A stretch of 64,000 nucleotides of DNA. Origin: Martinezella tropici (lineage in GTDB: Bacteria > Pseudomonadota > Alphaproteobacteria > Rhizobiales > Rhizobiaceae). How positions within the stretch are numbered: the stretch's first letter is position 1; every line of letters starts with the position of its first letter. The stretch spans positions 1-64,000 of the forward strand of contig JUHI01000006.1 in NCBI GenBank assembly GCA_000799755.1, in the 5' to 3' direction. This document shows, one piece after another, positions 16,933-26,401 of this stretch. The position numbers and the translations under genes are program-made. Below the pieces are notes generated by a model. The model ran no database searches. It saw only the letters and a program-made list of their open reading frames with translations, and was not told the origin of the DNA.

Positions 16933-18279
16933 ATGAGCGACAACAGCAACGGCAAGGCGACCTCCGACCTGATGGAGCTTGCCACCTTCGTCACAACCGA
17001 CATCGCCGGCATCACCCGAGGCCGCAGCTTTGCTGCCGCCGAGATCGACAGCTACCTGCGCAAGGGCGTCGGCTGGGTGCCGGCCAACCTGGCACTGACG
17101 CCATTCGATCTGATTGCCGATCCCAACCCCTGGGGCTCGTCCGGTGATCTCCGGCTGATGGCGGATCCCGACAGCAAAGCGCGCGTCACCTGCCTGCCCG
17201 ACGTCACACCGCTGCATTTCTATCACTCCGATATCACCAATCTGAAGGGTGAGCCCTGGGAATGCTGCGTGCGCAGTTTCTTGAAGGCAACGATTTCGGA
17301 ATTCGAGCGCGAGGCCGGGCTCAAGGTTGTCGCCGCAGTCGAACAAGAATTCCAGCTTCTTGGCGTCGACTGGCCGGCTGCCCCCTCCTTCGGTCTGCGC
17401 GCACAGCGCCGCGCCGAGCCCTTCGGTCCGCTGCTGATGACGGCGCTGAAGGAAGCCGGCGCGGAGCCGGAAATGTTCCTGCCGGAATACGGCAAGGATC
17501 AATTTGAAATCACCTGCCGCCCCGCGCCTGCTCTTGCAGCCGCCGACCGAGGCGCGACCATTCGCGCCGTCACCAAGGAAGTGGCGGCGCTCTTCGGCTG
17601 GAACGCCAGCTTCGCGCCGAAGACCGACCCGAACGGCGTCGGCAACGGCGTGCATCTGCATGTGAGCTTTACCGATCTTCAGGGTAATCCGGTCACATTC
17701 GACGCATCGCGTCCGGGGCGGCTTTCCAAGATTGCCGGATCGTTCGCGGCCGGTGTCATCAGGCACCTGCCGGCACTTGCAGCATTTACGGCACCCTCGG
17801 TGCTCTCCTATATGCGCCTCGTGCCGCATCACTGGAGCGCCGCCTTCACCTGCCTCGGCGAAAAGAATCGCGAAGCGACGCTGCGCATCTGCCCGACGCT
17901 GGACCTACCCGGCAGCGATCCCGCCAAACAGTTCAATATGGAGTATCGCGCCGCCGACGCCTGCGCCAGCCCGCACCTGTCGCTGGCCGTCGTCCTCAAG
18001 GCGGGTCTCGAAGGTATTCGGGCCGGGCTAGAGCAGCCTCCCTTGATCAACTCGGACCCTTCGAATTTCTCGATGGAAGAACAGGTCAAGCTCGGTATCC
18101 GCCGTCTTCCGTCAAGCCTTTCCGAAGCCCTCGATACGCTGGCCGCCGACGAAACCGTGACCGGCTGGTTCTCCAAGGACTTCCTCGATTGCTACTTCGC
18201 CATGAAGCGCAAGGAGATCGAGATCGTCGGCGATCTTTCTTCCGAAGCGCTCTGCGCCCGTTACGCCTCCGTATATTGA
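16933..18279 (+). CDS. Glutamine-synthetase-like ligase (type III / gamma-glutamyl-amine type)
   Basis: The 448-residue protein has the glutamine synthetase catalytic barrel, with metal ligands in VEQEFQLLG and the motif NGVHLHVSF of the ammonia/ATP site region, and RICP towards the end. It is most like the PuuA/GlnT branch, whose members join glutamate to amines such as putrescine or ethanolamine with ATP. With an aminotransferase, a dehydrogenase and a polyamine-type importer nearby, a glutamylated-amine pathway is plausible. AAGGGGA precedes the ATG. The amine substrate is unknown. Confidence 0.85.
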   Translation: MSDNSNGKATSDLMELATFVTTDIAGITRGRSFAAAEIDSYLRKGVGWVPANLALTPFDLIADPNPWGSSGDLRLMADPDSKARVTCLPDVTPLHFYHSDITNLKGEPWECCVRSFLKATISEFEREAGLKVVAAVEQEFQLLGVDWPAAPSFGLRAQRRAEPFGPLLMTALKEAGAEPEMFLPEYGKDQFEITCRPAPALAAADRGATIRAVTKEVAALFGWNASFAPKTDPNGVGNGVHLHVSFTDLQGNPVTFDASRPGRLSKIAGSFAAGVIRHLPALAAFTAPSVLSYMRLVPHHWSAAFTCLGEKNREATLRICPTLDLPGSDPAKQFNMEYRAADACASPHLSLAVVLKAGLEGIRAGLEQPPLINSDPSNFSMEEQVKLGIRRLPSSLSEALDTLAADETVTGWFSKDFLDCYFAMKRKEIEIVGDLSSEALCARYASVY

Positions 18280-18293
18280 TTGATGGATGGATC

Positions 18294-19115
18294 ATGACAT
18301 CGACCACGGCCATCAAACGCCAGGAAAACCGGTGGCGGCACGACCCGCAACAGCCATTGCTCGCCATCGACGAACCGCCGCCTTACGCGGTCGTCAACCC
18401 TGATGGCAGATCACCCTATCTCCTTGTGTGCGAACATGCGTCCAACCGCATTCCCCGCGCACTCGGCGATCTAGGTCTGCCGGAAAGCGAACGTCAGCGT
18501 CATATCGCCTGGGACATCGGTGTCTCCGCGCTTTCTCAATATTTGAGCCAAGCGCTCGACGCGCCCTTGTTCATGGCCAACTACTCGCGCCTTGTCATCG
18601 ACTGCAATCGACCGCTGGGCGTGCCTTCGGCCATTCCGGAAATCAGCGAGACGACGACAGTGCCGGGCAATCTCGATCTGAGTGCCGAGGAGAAGGCCCA
18701 TCGCGTCGATGTCCTGTTCAAACCCTTCGCCGATGCGATTTCGAGGCGGCTGGACCTAAGGCAGGCCGAGGGAAAGCGAACGCTGGTCGTCGGCATCCAC
18801 AGCTTCACGCCGGTTTACTTCGGCAATCGGCGCCCGTGGCAAGCAGGTATCCTCTATCGAGATGCCGTGCCTTTTGCCCGGTCGCTGATCGCCTCCTTGA
18901 GTGCCGATCCAGAGCTCACCGTCGGCGACAACGAGCCGTACCATATCCATCCGGACGAAGACTACACGGTACCGGTGCATGCGGACGAAAGGGGACTTCC
19001 CGGCGCTCTGATCGAGGTGCGCCACGACCTCATCGATACGTTGGAGGGCGTGCGCAAATGGGGCGTGCGCCTTACCCATTGCCTTGAAACAGCGCTTGAG
19101 GAATGCGCCGAATGA
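18294..19115 (+). CDS. N-formylglutamate-amidohydrolase-like enzyme
   Basis: The 273-residue protein from ATG 18294 belongs to the FGase (HutG-type) family. It contains LVCEHASNRIP, the metal-binding region, HIAWDIGVSALS, YSRLVIDCNRP and VGIHSFTPVY. The family includes N-formylglutamate deformylase and many proteins of unknown amide substrate. Here it sits between a glutamyl ligase and an aminotransferase, so it may release glutamate or formate from a glutamyl-type intermediate. No other histidine-utilisation gene of the classical set is adjacent. Its stop overlaps the aminotransferase start (ATGA at 19112). Confidence 0.82.
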   Translation: MTSTTAIKRQENRWRHDPQQPLLAIDEPPPYAVVNPDGRSPYLLVCEHASNRIPRALGDLGLPESERQRHIAWDIGVSALSQYLSQALDAPLFMANYSRLVIDCNRPLGVPSAIPEISETTTVPGNLDLSAEEKAHRVDVLFKPFADAISRRLDLRQAEGKRTLVVGIHSFTPVYFGNRRPWQAGILYRDAVPFARSLIASLSADPELTVGDNEPYHIHPDEDYTVPVHADERGLPGALIEVRHDLIDTLEGVRKWGVRLTHCLETALEECAE

Positions 19116-20428
19116 CGGAACTGCTCTACGAACGCGATGGCAAAGCCATCGGCTCCTTGCAGAAGCTGCGCTTCTTCCCTCTGGCGGTCGCCGGGGGCAA
19201 AGGCGCCAGACTGATCGAGGAAAGCGGTCGGGAGCTCATCGATTTTTCCGGCGCATGGGGTGCCGCGAGCCTCGGCTACGGCCACCCAGCGATCGTCGAG
19301 GCGGTATCGCGTGCAGTCGCCAACCCCGCAGGCGCAAGCATTCTGTCAGCCTCGAACGAGCCGGCCGTAGCCTTGGCCGAAAGGCTGCTGGCATCCTTTC
19401 CGGGCAAGGACACACATAAGGTCTGGTTCGGCCACTCGGGCTCCGACGCCAACGAAGCGGTCTTTAGGGCCGTGACGAAGGCGACCGGGCGCAGCGGCAT
19501 CGTCGCCTTCTCCGGGGCCTATCACGGCTGCACTATCGGCTCCATGGCATTTTCCGGGCACACCGTCCAGGCGGGAGCCGCAAAGACGGAAGGGTTGCTG
19601 CAACTTCCCTATCCCGACCCCTACCGGCCCTATCGTGACGACTGCAGCGGCGACGCCGTTCTTGACTTTTTTCGAGCGAGGTTGAATGAGGCCACGCCCG
19701 GATCATTTGCCGCCGCATTCATCGAGCCGATCCTTTCCGATGGTGGCGTGGTCGTTCCCCCGGAAGGCTTCCTTCAAAAATTTGCGGCGCTTTGCCGAGA
19801 ACACGACATACTCGTCGTCTGCGACGAAGTGAAAGTCGGTCTCGGCCGCAGCGGCAAGTTTCATTGTTTCGAACATGAGGGCTTCGTTCCGGATATTCTG
19901 GTCCTAGGCAAGGGTCTGGGCGGAGGCCTGCCGCTGTCCGCGGTCATCGCACCGTCCAGTATCCTGGACTGCGCAAGCGCCTTTGCCATGCAGACACTGC
20001 ACGGAAATCCCGTCTGCGCCGCAGCCGGGAGTGCCGTTCTTAATGCGATCGAGAAACAGCAACTCACCGAGGCGGCCCGGCACAAGGGAGAGAGGCTTTA
20101 TCGCGCGTTGCTGCGACTTGCCGAAAGGTACCCACTCATCGGTAATGTCCGTGGTCGCGGGCTTGCCTGCGGCGTCGAACTCGTCAAGGAGGGTGAAAGC
20201 CGAACGCCAGCCAAGCACGAAACGATGAAACTCATCTATCGCGCCTATGAGCTTGGGCTCGTGCTCTATTACGTCGGAATGAACGGCAACGTTCTGGAAA
20301 TCACGCCACCGCTGACGATCACCGAAGAAGAGATCGACCAGGCGATCGATATTCTCGATCACGCTTTCAGCGACGTTTCCCATGGGCGCGTCCCCGATTC
20401 GATTATCGATGGTTTTGATGCCTGGTAG
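19112..20428 (+). CDS. Class III pyridoxal-phosphate aminotransferase
   Basis: I choose ATG 19112 over 19103 because it forms an ATGA overlap with the preceding stop, giving 438 residues. The fold is the class III type (GABA, acetylornithine or diamine transaminases). It has the cofactor motif CDEVKVGLGRSG and the Schiff-base Lys in LVLGKGLGGGLPLS. It would move an amino group from a primary amine or omega-amino acid to a keto acid, forming an aldehyde that the aldehyde dehydrogenase at 24910-26400 could oxidise. The exact substrate is open. Confidence 0.9.
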   Translation: MTELLYERDGKAIGSLQKLRFFPLAVAGGKGARLIEESGRELIDFSGAWGAASLGYGHPAIVEAVSRAVANPAGASILSASNEPAVALAERLLASFPGKDTHKVWFGHSGSDANEAVFRAVTKATGRSGIVAFSGAYHGCTIGSMAFSGHTVQAGAAKTEGLLQLPYPDPYRPYRDDCSGDAVLDFFRARLNEATPGSFAAAFIEPILSDGGVVVPPEGFLQKFAALCREHDILVVCDEVKVGLGRSGKFHCFEHEGFVPDILVLGKGLGGGLPLSAVIAPSSILDCASAFAMQTLHGNPVCAAAGSAVLNAIEKQQLTEAARHKGERLYRALLRLAERYPLIGNVRGRGLACGVELVKEGESRTPAKHETMKLIYRAYELGLVLYYVGMNGNVLEITPPLTITEEEIDQAIDILDHAFSDVSHGRVPDSIIDGFDAW

Positions 20429-20551
20429 CTCCAGCGAACAGCTTTACGCAGCCATTGCAGATGAGCATAGAGCCTATGTGTTCTCTCAAAGTTTCAGGTT
20501 AACTACCGGCTACGGCAAACCCTTAGTGAACTTCATCTCCGAAATTGCTCT

Positions 20552-20569
20552 GTCGTCGTCTCCGACGAC
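20552..20569. terminator. Stem-loop between convergent operons
   Basis: Arms GTCGTCG and CGACGAC around TCTC lie in the 246-base gap between the aminotransferase gene and the end of the minus-strand polyamine-type importer operon. The position fits a bidirectional transcript end, but there is no clear T-run. Nothing else is recognisable in the gap. Confidence 0.4.
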
Positions 20570-20674
20570 TTCCATGGCTCACCTGTAAGCCGTGATAGGA
20601 CATCGGCCCGGATCACAGCAAGTGCTGAATAGCGTCGTCGTTCGTGAGCTCTACGGGCAGCAATCACAGATGAG

Positions 20675-21541
20675 TTAGGACGTGTGGGCTTTGTCTCGTT
20701 GGACCACGACGCTGAGGAGCGCAAGGAGGCCGGAACCGACCATGAGGACGAAGGAGACGGCGTTCAGCACTGGCGTAGAACCGACTTTGACCATGCGATC
20801 GTACATGGTGATCGTCAACGGAGAGTCCGAGCCGACCAACATCAGGGTCGTGTTGAAATTCTCGAAGGACACGAGGAAAGCGACGACAAACGCCGAAAAA
20901 AGCGCTGGCGCAAGATAAGGCAGCGTCACTGTCCTCAGCACCCGCATGCGGGTAGCGCCGAGATTGGAGGCGGCTTCCTCGAGCGCAATGTCGAATTTGC
21001 GCAGCCGCGCGCCGATCACCAGCGTCGTGATGGTCGTCAGGAACGAAAACTGCCCCAGGATGACGAGCAGCATGCCCGGGCGCAGGAAGTCCAGAGAGAT
21101 GTCAAGATTGTCCTCGAGCCCGTTGGCAATCATGCTTGCAAAGACGAGTATGGAAATACCAAGGATCACGCCCGGAATGACCAGGGGCACAATCATCAGC
21201 ACATAGAAAAAGCTCTTGCCCGGAAACTGCTTGCGCTCGAACAGAAAGGCATTCGACGTGCCGGCCGCGACCGCCATCGCCGAAACGATCAGCCCAATGA
21301 CGAAGGAATTTCCGAGCCCTTGCAGCAGGCGTCTGTCATGAAACATGCCGAGCTTTGGTTCTGTGGTGCCAAAGAACCAGTCGAGGGTAAAGCCGTTCCA
21401 CGGTAATGCAGGAAAGAGCGAATCGTTGAAAGCGAACATGCCGGCCGCAACAAGCGGCGCCGCCAGATAGATGAAGAAGGCAAGCATGTATCCGCGATAG
21501 ACCCAACGCAATAGCGGTGATTGGGGTGCAGCAACGTTCAT
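20675..21541 (-). CDS. ABC permease, PotC-like (spermidine/putrescine family)
   Basis: The start is ATG at 21541 (complement), giving 288 residues. The frame remains open further upstream inside the next gene, which is an artefact. The protein has about six membrane spans and the EAA-type loop LEEAASNLGATRMRVLRTVTLPYL. It forms the second half of the channel with the PotB-like permease and is the last gene of the importer operon. PotBC-type importers carry polyamines and other small cationic or amine compounds. Confidence 0.9.
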   Translation of the reverse strand: MNVAAPQSPLLRWVYRGYMLAFFIYLAAPLVAAGMFAFNDSLFPALPWNGFTLDWFFGTTEPKLGMFHDRRLLQGLGNSFVIGLIVSAMAVAAGTSNAFLFERKQFPGKSFFYVLMIVPLVIPGVILGISILVFASMIANGLEDNLDISLDFLRPGMLLVILGQFSFLTTITTLVIGARLRKFDIALEEAASNLGATRMRVLRTVTLPYLAPALFSAFVVAFLVSFENFNTTLMLVGSDSPLTITMYDRMVKVGSTPVLNAVSFVLMVGSGLLALLSVVVQRDKAHTS

Positions 21542-21543
21542 TG

Positions 21544-22422
21544 CTATTCCTTCGCAACGGTGGAAGCGAGGTTCTGGCCGGTAAGACGCAGGCCAAGCCA
21601 GACTACAAGTGAGGTGAAGACGAGCAGGAGCACACCGAACGTAGCGCCGGACTCCCAGTTGTAGCGCGTCACGAACTGATCGTAGATCTGCTCGGTGAAC
21701 CACATGCTGTTCTTGCCGCCAAGCAAGATCGGCGTCAGATAGCTTCCGGCCGTCAGCATGAAGACGATGATGCAGCCGGCAACAATGCCGGGCACAGCAT
21801 AGGGAACGACGATCCGACGGAAGACCGTGAAGCGGCTTCCGCCGAGATTATAGCCCGCCTCGATCAGAGAATCGTCCATGCCGTCGAGCGTCGAGACGAG
21901 CGGCACGATCATGAAGAGGACGACGGTATAGACGAGGCCGATGATAACGGTGACATCATTGTAGAGCAGTTCGATCGGACCATGCACAAGCCCGAGCGTC
22001 TGGAGCAGCTTCGAAAGCAATCCCGTTTCGCGCAACAGCACTATCCAGCCGAAGGCTCGCACCAGGTCGCTCACCCAGAGCGGGATGAGGCACATCAGAA
22101 AGAGAGCTGCGCGCGACCGGCGGCGGGCGATCTTGGCGATGTAATAGGCGACAGGGAAACCGACGAGAAGCGCCATCAACGTCACCAGGATCGACATCCA
22201 TGCGGTGCGCAACAGCGTGTTCCAGTAAACGGGTTCGCGGAAGAAGTCGACGTAATTGGAAAAGCCGAACGTATATTCCCCCGGCCCGATCTTCTCGCGC
22301 AACGACAGATAACCGATGCCGATCTGCGGCAGGACGATGAGAAGGCCGATCCAGAGCGCAAAGGGCGCAAACAGCATGATGAGAGAGAGTTTACCGATGT
22401 CGGTGCGAGGCATGGGCATCAT
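21544..22422 (-). CDS. ABC permease, PotB-like (spermidine/putrescine family)
   Basis: The 292-residue membrane protein has six probable spans and the loop LIEAGYNLGGSRFTVFRRIVVPYA, which docks the ATPase. It starts in an ATGA overlap with the ATPase gene (22419-22422). The stop is two bases before the PotC-like start, so the three genes are translationally linked. Confidence 0.9.
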   Translation of the reverse strand: MMPMPRTDIGKLSLIMLFAPFALWIGLLIVLPQIGIGYLSLREKIGPGEYTFGFSNYVDFFREPVYWNTLLRTAWMSILVTLMALLVGFPVAYYIAKIARRRSRAALFLMCLIPLWVSDLVRAFGWIVLLRETGLLSKLLQTLGLVHGPIELLYNDVTVIIGLVYTVVLFMIVPLVSTLDGMDDSLIEAGYNLGGSRFTVFRRIVVPYAVPGIVAGCIIVFMLTAGSYLTPILLGGKNSMWFTEQIYDQFVTRYNWESGATFGVLLLVFTSLVVWLGLRLTGQNLASTVAKE

Positions 22423-23492
22423 CCCGAAACGCTGAAGCAGCGGCCGAATTCGTGCCGCCAGCCGACGGTCACCGCGTCACCCGCCGCGATCGGCGTCGTT
22501 TCGCCCCTGACGGCATGCCCGACTTCTATCAGTGCACCGCCATTCATGCGCACCAGCACGCGGCTTGCCGCCCCGTTGAAGAGCAGGCTGTCGACGACGC
22601 CGCCAAGGTGGTTGCCTTCGCCCGTCGCAGCGAGCGTGATCACTTCCGGGCGAACGAACAACTCGACCTTGGCGCCGGCCGCAACCTTGTCATCGCCTGC
22701 GCATGCGATCACGCGACCGCCGTCAATCTCGATCTCGGCCATGCCGCTCGCCACACGCGAAACGCGGCCGGGCCAGCGGTTGCTGTCGCCGACGAAGCCT
22801 GCGACGAAGCCGGTCTTCGGATCGTTGTAAAGCTCCTGCGGCGAACCGATCTGCTCGAAACGGCCTGCATTCATCACGGCCACATTATCCGACATCAACA
22901 GCGCTTCGGATTGGTCGTGGGTGATATAGAGAAAGGTGGTGTCGAATTGATGCTGCAGGAGCTTCAGCTCGATCTTCATGCGTTCGCGCAGTTTGAGATC
23001 GAGCGCGCCGAGCGGCTCGTCAAGCAGCAGCACATCCGGCTCCAGCACCATGCAACGGGCGATCGCTATGCGCTGCTTCTGTCCGCCGGACAGCTGCGAC
23101 ACCTGCTTTTCCTCGACCCCCGGCAGGCCGATGCGCTCCAGCACGGCGCGAACCTTCCTGGCGATATCCGCCTTATTCTCGCCGCGGCAACGCAGTCCAT
23201 AGGCAATGTTCTCGCCGACATTCATCATCGGAAACAGCGCCAGATGCTGGAACACCATCTTGACGTTGCGCTTGTTCGGCGGCGTTGCCAGCACCGAGTT
23301 TCCCTTGATGCGGATATTGCCGCTTGTCGGGGTTTCGAAGCCGGCAATCATGCGCATCAGCGTGGTCTTGCCACAGCCGGAAGGCCCAAGGATGGAAAAG
23401 AAGGAACCGGACGGCACGGCGAAGTCGATGCCGCTGACGGCCGTATAGGCGCCGAACTTCTTGGTCAGGCCCTCGCATTGAAGATCATACAT
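22419..23492 (-). CDS. ABC ATPase, PotA-like
   Basis: The 357-residue ATPase has Walker A GPSGCGKTT, signature LSGGQKQR, Walker B VLLLDEPLGA and the switch His in YITHDQSEA. A C-terminal TOBE domain occupies about residues 270-350. It belongs to the polyamine/opine/thiamine branch of importer ATPases. A 167-base spacer with a strong stem-loop separates it from the upstream binding-protein gene, unlike the tight coupling to the permease genes downstream. Confidence 0.92.
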   Translation of the reverse strand: MYDLQCEGLTKKFGAYTAVSGIDFAVPSGSFFSILGPSGCGKTTLMRMIAGFETPTSGNIRIKGNSVLATPPNKRNVKMVFQHLALFPMMNVGENIAYGLRCRGENKADIARKVRAVLERIGLPGVEEKQVSQLSGGQKQRIAIARCMVLEPDVLLLDEPLGALDLKLRERMKIELKLLQHQFDTTFLYITHDQSEALLMSDNVAVMNAGRFEQIGSPQELYNDPKTGFVAGFVGDSNRWPGRVSRVASGMAEIEIDGGRVIACAGDDKVAAGAKVELFVRPEVITLAATGEGNHLGGVVDSLLFNGAASRVLVRMNGGALIEVGHAVRGETTPIAAGDAVTVGWRHEFGRCFSVSG

Positions 23493-23584
23493 TAAGGCTT
23501 TCCGGTCGTTGTCCGCTGCATCGATGCCCTCCGATCAAGGTCGACATCGAAGCACGTCGCAGTTCACTGGATGCGTATGAGAAT

Positions 23585-23619
23585 ATGCCAGCCCCTATTG
23601 GATACCGAAGGGCTGGCAT
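23585..23619 (-). terminator. Intercistronic stem-loop after the PotD-like gene
   Basis: Perfect 10-bp arms ATGCCAGCCC and GGGCTGGCAT with a 15-base loop lie between the binding-protein stop (23660) and the ATPase start (23492). Such hairpins commonly raise the yield of binding protein over the membrane parts by protecting the upstream message or ending part of transcription. Confidence 0.6.
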
Positions 23620-23659
23620 CGGATCGAAAGCGCGGCAGATAACGGCCCCGCATCACTCG

Positions 23660-24739
23660 TTAGTTCGAGGTCGCCGCCTTGATGCGTTCCAGCGACTTGC
23701 CTTCCATGTCCTCGATACCAGGAGGAATGTTGGCGAAGAACTTGAGATTTGCGAGATCCTCGTCCTTGAAGGCGGCCTTTACCGCAGCCTTCTTGTCGTC
23801 GGGCAGCAGATCGATGCCGTTCTTGACCGCCGAGATCGCACCCGTGGAATTCGACATCAGCTTGACGATGTCGGGACGCATGACGAAATTGATCCACTTG
23901 TAGGCGGCATCATCCGCTTCGCCCTTGCGCGGGATGGCGAAGGTGTCGATCCAGGCAAGCGCGCCAGTCTTCGGCGGGACGTAGACGATATTGTGGTTCT
24001 GGCCGTACAGCTTGAACGCCGTGGAATCCCAGGCTTCCGAGGCGACGACTTCGCCGGAGAGCAATAGCGTCGACAGATCGTCACCGCCATTCCAGTAGGT
24101 CTTCACATTGGCCTTGCACGCGATCAGCTTGTCCGTGACCTTGTCGAGCATCTTCTGATACTCATCCGGTTTGCCGTAGAGCGCAAACGGATCGATGCCG
24201 AGCGAGAAAGCGGTGCCGAGCAGGATGGTGCGCTTCAGGCGCATCGAGGTGCGGCCCTTGTACTGCGGATTGCAAAGGTCATCCCAGCCCTTCACATCAG
24301 GCGCCTTGGAGATGTCGGCAACCAGGCCAGACGTGCCCCATTGATGCGGCACGGCATAGACCTTGCCATCGATCGTGGCGTTCGCCTTTACCCCGTCGAG
24401 CAGGTTTGGCGCCATCTCCGACGTATTGATCTTCGACAGATCCATCGGCTTGTAGATCTTGTATTCCTTCTGCGCCGCGAAGATGCGGTCGTGGCTCGGC
24501 TGTGCCAGGTCGTATCCGGCACCGCCCGTGGCGCGAAGCTTCGCGATGATTTCCTCGTTGTTCGAGAGGGTTACCTCGACCTCAATGTCGGGATTTTCCT
24601 TCTCGAAGAGCTGCACGACATTGTCGGGTGCGTAACCGCCCCAGGTCAGCAGGCGCAAGGTTTCGGCCTGAGCGATGTCGGTACCGATAAGCAGTGCAAG
24701 CGCCGTCGTTGCCGCGGCGGCAATGGTAAGCTTCTTCAT
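23660..24739 (-). CDS. Periplasmic binding protein, PotD/PotF-like
   Basis: This 359-residue protein has a signal peptide of about 25 residues (ending IAQAE) and the PotD/F-type mature start LRLLTWGGYAPDNVVQLFEKE. It binds the ligand in the periplasm for the PotABC-like importer. The gene is first in the importer operon. Its upstream region (24740-24909) carries the two 12-mers shared with the MocR/enolase promoter region, which suggests control by the MocR-type regulator. The ligand may be an amine handled by the nearby ligase, aminotransferase and dehydrogenase. Confidence 0.9.
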   Translation of the reverse strand: MKKLTIAAAATTALALLIGTDIAQAETLRLLTWGGYAPDNVVQLFEKENPDIEVEVTLSNNEEIIAKLRATGGAGYDLAQPSHDRIFAAQKEYKIYKPMDLSKINTSEMAPNLLDGVKANATIDGKVYAVPHQWGTSGLVADISKAPDVKGWDDLCNPQYKGRTSMRLKRTILLGTAFSLGIDPFALYGKPDEYQKMLDKVTDKLIACKANVKTYWNGGDDLSTLLLSGEVVASEAWDSTAFKLYGQNHNIVYVPPKTGALAWIDTFAIPRKGEADDAAYKWINFVMRPDIVKLMSNSTGAISAVKNGIDLLPDDKKAAVKAAFKDEDLANLKFFANIPPGIEDMEGKSLERIKAATSN

Positions 24740-24851
24740 GATCTTCCTCCTTTAACGGCCGCCCCAATCGGCCCTCGGGTATTCCCGATTATTGACTCCG
24801 GAGCATTCGCTCTCGTGATCGCCTTCCCATAGGCATGACTTGCATCATGTT

Positions 24852-24881
24852 CGAAACTGGCCCTTCGAAAAGGTCCACTTT
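24852..24881 (-). promoter_or_regulatory. Candidate MocR-type operator upstream of the importer operon
   Basis: Read on the minus strand this region carries AAAGTGGACCTT and, just after it, GGGCCAGTTTCG. Both 12-mers recur exactly in the gap upstream of the MocR gene (27628-27663). Here they are in the same orientation and share a TTTCGAA repeat with 13-bp period, as expected for MocR sites, which are usually direct repeats. Confidence 0.5.
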
Positions 24882-24909
24882 CCGCAGATCAGGGTTCCAC
24901 TCTGATCGG

Positions 24910-26400
24910 CTATTCGGAAATCTTCGCAGCTACGCTCTTGACGCGCGTATAGCTGCGCAGCGCCTCCAGACCCTTCTCCCGGCCGAAACCTGAAAGCTTG
25001 TTGCCCCCGAACGGCACCTCGATGCCTCCGGCAAAATACTCGTTGATGTAGACCTGCCCTGCATCGATATCGCGCGCCATGCGATGAGCGGTTGCAAAGT
25101 CCCGCGTATAGATGCCGGCAACGAGGCCGAAGGACGTTCCATTGGCGGCGGCAACCGCCTCCTCCTCGCCATCAACCACCTGGACTGACAGCACAGGTCC
25201 AAAGATTTCCTCCTGGATGACCGGATCTTCAGGCGTCACTTTGTCGAGAATGGTAGGCTGAAAGAACCAGCCCTGGCCGCTTTGCGGATCGACCGTCCGT
25301 GCGCCACCGGCGGCAATCGCAATGCCACGCGCCTTTGCCGCCTCGACATAACCGGCAACTTTTTCCAGATGTGCCGCGGAATTCAATGCACCGACATCCG
25401 GGCGACGCAGGCCGTGACCCGGTTTCAACGCCGAGGCTCGCGTTGCAAGTCGGTCGACAAGCTCCTGATGTACGGCGCGCTCCACCACAAGGCGCGAACC
25501 GGCCGAGCATATCTGCCCGGCATTTTCATAGATCGCACCCAGGATGCCTTCGATCGCAGCTTCGAGGTTTGCGTCCGCCATGACGACGACCGGCGATTTG
25601 CCGCCGAGTTCGAGCACGACGCTCGTGACGTTCGGCGCGGCAGCCTGCATGACGCCGATGCCTGTGCGCACTGAGCCGGTAAAAGTCACATGACGAACGT
25701 CGGGATGAGCGACGAGCGGCGAGCCGACCTCGATCCCCGTCCCGGTCACGACATTGCACACCCCGGCGGGAAGGCCGGCACGATAAAGGATATCAGCGAG
25801 CATGAGCGCCGTCAGCGGCGTCTGCTCGGCGGGCTTGGCAACCACGGTGCAGCCCGCGGCGAGTGCCGGCGCGATGCCGCGCGCGGCCGTCGACAACGGA
25901 TAGTTCCAGGGAATGATGTGAGCCGTGACGCCGACCGGCTCCTGCGAGGAGAAGGCAACGTAATCGGCGCCAATCGGAAAGCTGTCGCCCTGGAGCTTGT
26001 CGGCCGCGCCGGCATAATAGTCGAAGCAACGTGCCGCACCCGCCACATCGCCTTCCGCTTCCGTCAGCGTCTTGCCGCTATCGAGGCTTTCGACGACGGC
26101 AAGCCGCCCCGCCTCGGCGCGGATCAATTGCGCGGTGCGCTGCAGGATCGCACCACGCGCCGACGGTTTCATCCGGCCCCATGCACGTTGTGCGCGCTTG
26201 GCAGCGGCAACCGCATGATCGATGTCGTTGGCATCGCCGGCTGCGAAGCTATGGAAGGCGCGCGCGGCGCCCGGATCGAACGTATCCATCTTGCGGTTGG
26301 CGACAGCCCGCGTGAACGCGCCATCGATGAAATGATCCTGCGGCAGGCCCTGCAGGGTCCCGGAAGCAAAGTACTCGGCAATCAGTGCGTCCGTTGTCAT
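24910..26400 (-). CDS. NAD(P)-dependent aldehyde dehydrogenase
   Basis: The 496-residue enzyme has the aldehyde dehydrogenase motifs: the general-base Glu in VLELGGKSP and the nucleophile Cys in NAGQICSAGSR, with HIIPWNYPL in the cofactor region. It most resembles dehydrogenases for amino- or hydroxy-aldehydes such as gamma-aminobutyraldehyde, gamma-glutamyl-aminobutyraldehyde or betaine aldehyde. It directly follows the enolase-superfamily gene. It could oxidise the aldehyde released by the class III aminotransferase at 19112-20428. Confidence 0.92.
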   Translation of the reverse strand: MTTDALIAEYFASGTLQGLPQDHFIDGAFTRAVANRKMDTFDPGAARAFHSFAAGDANDIDHAVAAAKRAQRAWGRMKPSARGAILQRTAQLIRAEAGRLAVVESLDSGKTLTEAEGDVAGAARCFDYYAGAADKLQGDSFPIGADYVAFSSQEPVGVTAHIIPWNYPLSTAARGIAPALAAGCTVVAKPAEQTPLTALMLADILYRAGLPAGVCNVVTGTGIEVGSPLVAHPDVRHVTFTGSVRTGIGVMQAAAPNVTSVVLELGGKSPVVVMADANLEAAIEGILGAIYENAGQICSAGSRLVVERAVHQELVDRLATRASALKPGHGLRRPDVGALNSAAHLEKVAGYVEAAKARGIAIAAGGARTVDPQSGQGWFFQPTILDKVTPEDPVIQEEIFGPVLSVQVVDGEEEAVAAANGTSFGLVAGIYTRDFATAHRMARDIDAGQVYINEYFAGGIEVPFGGNKLSGFGREKGLEALRSYTRVKSVAAKISE

Positions 26401-26401
26401 C

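Noticed and set aside
15199..17832. Long open frame on the minus strand opposite the RpiR, isochorismatase and ligase genes
   Set aside because: It is a product of high third-position GC in the real plus-strand genes. Its translation is arginine/glycine/histidine-rich without domains.
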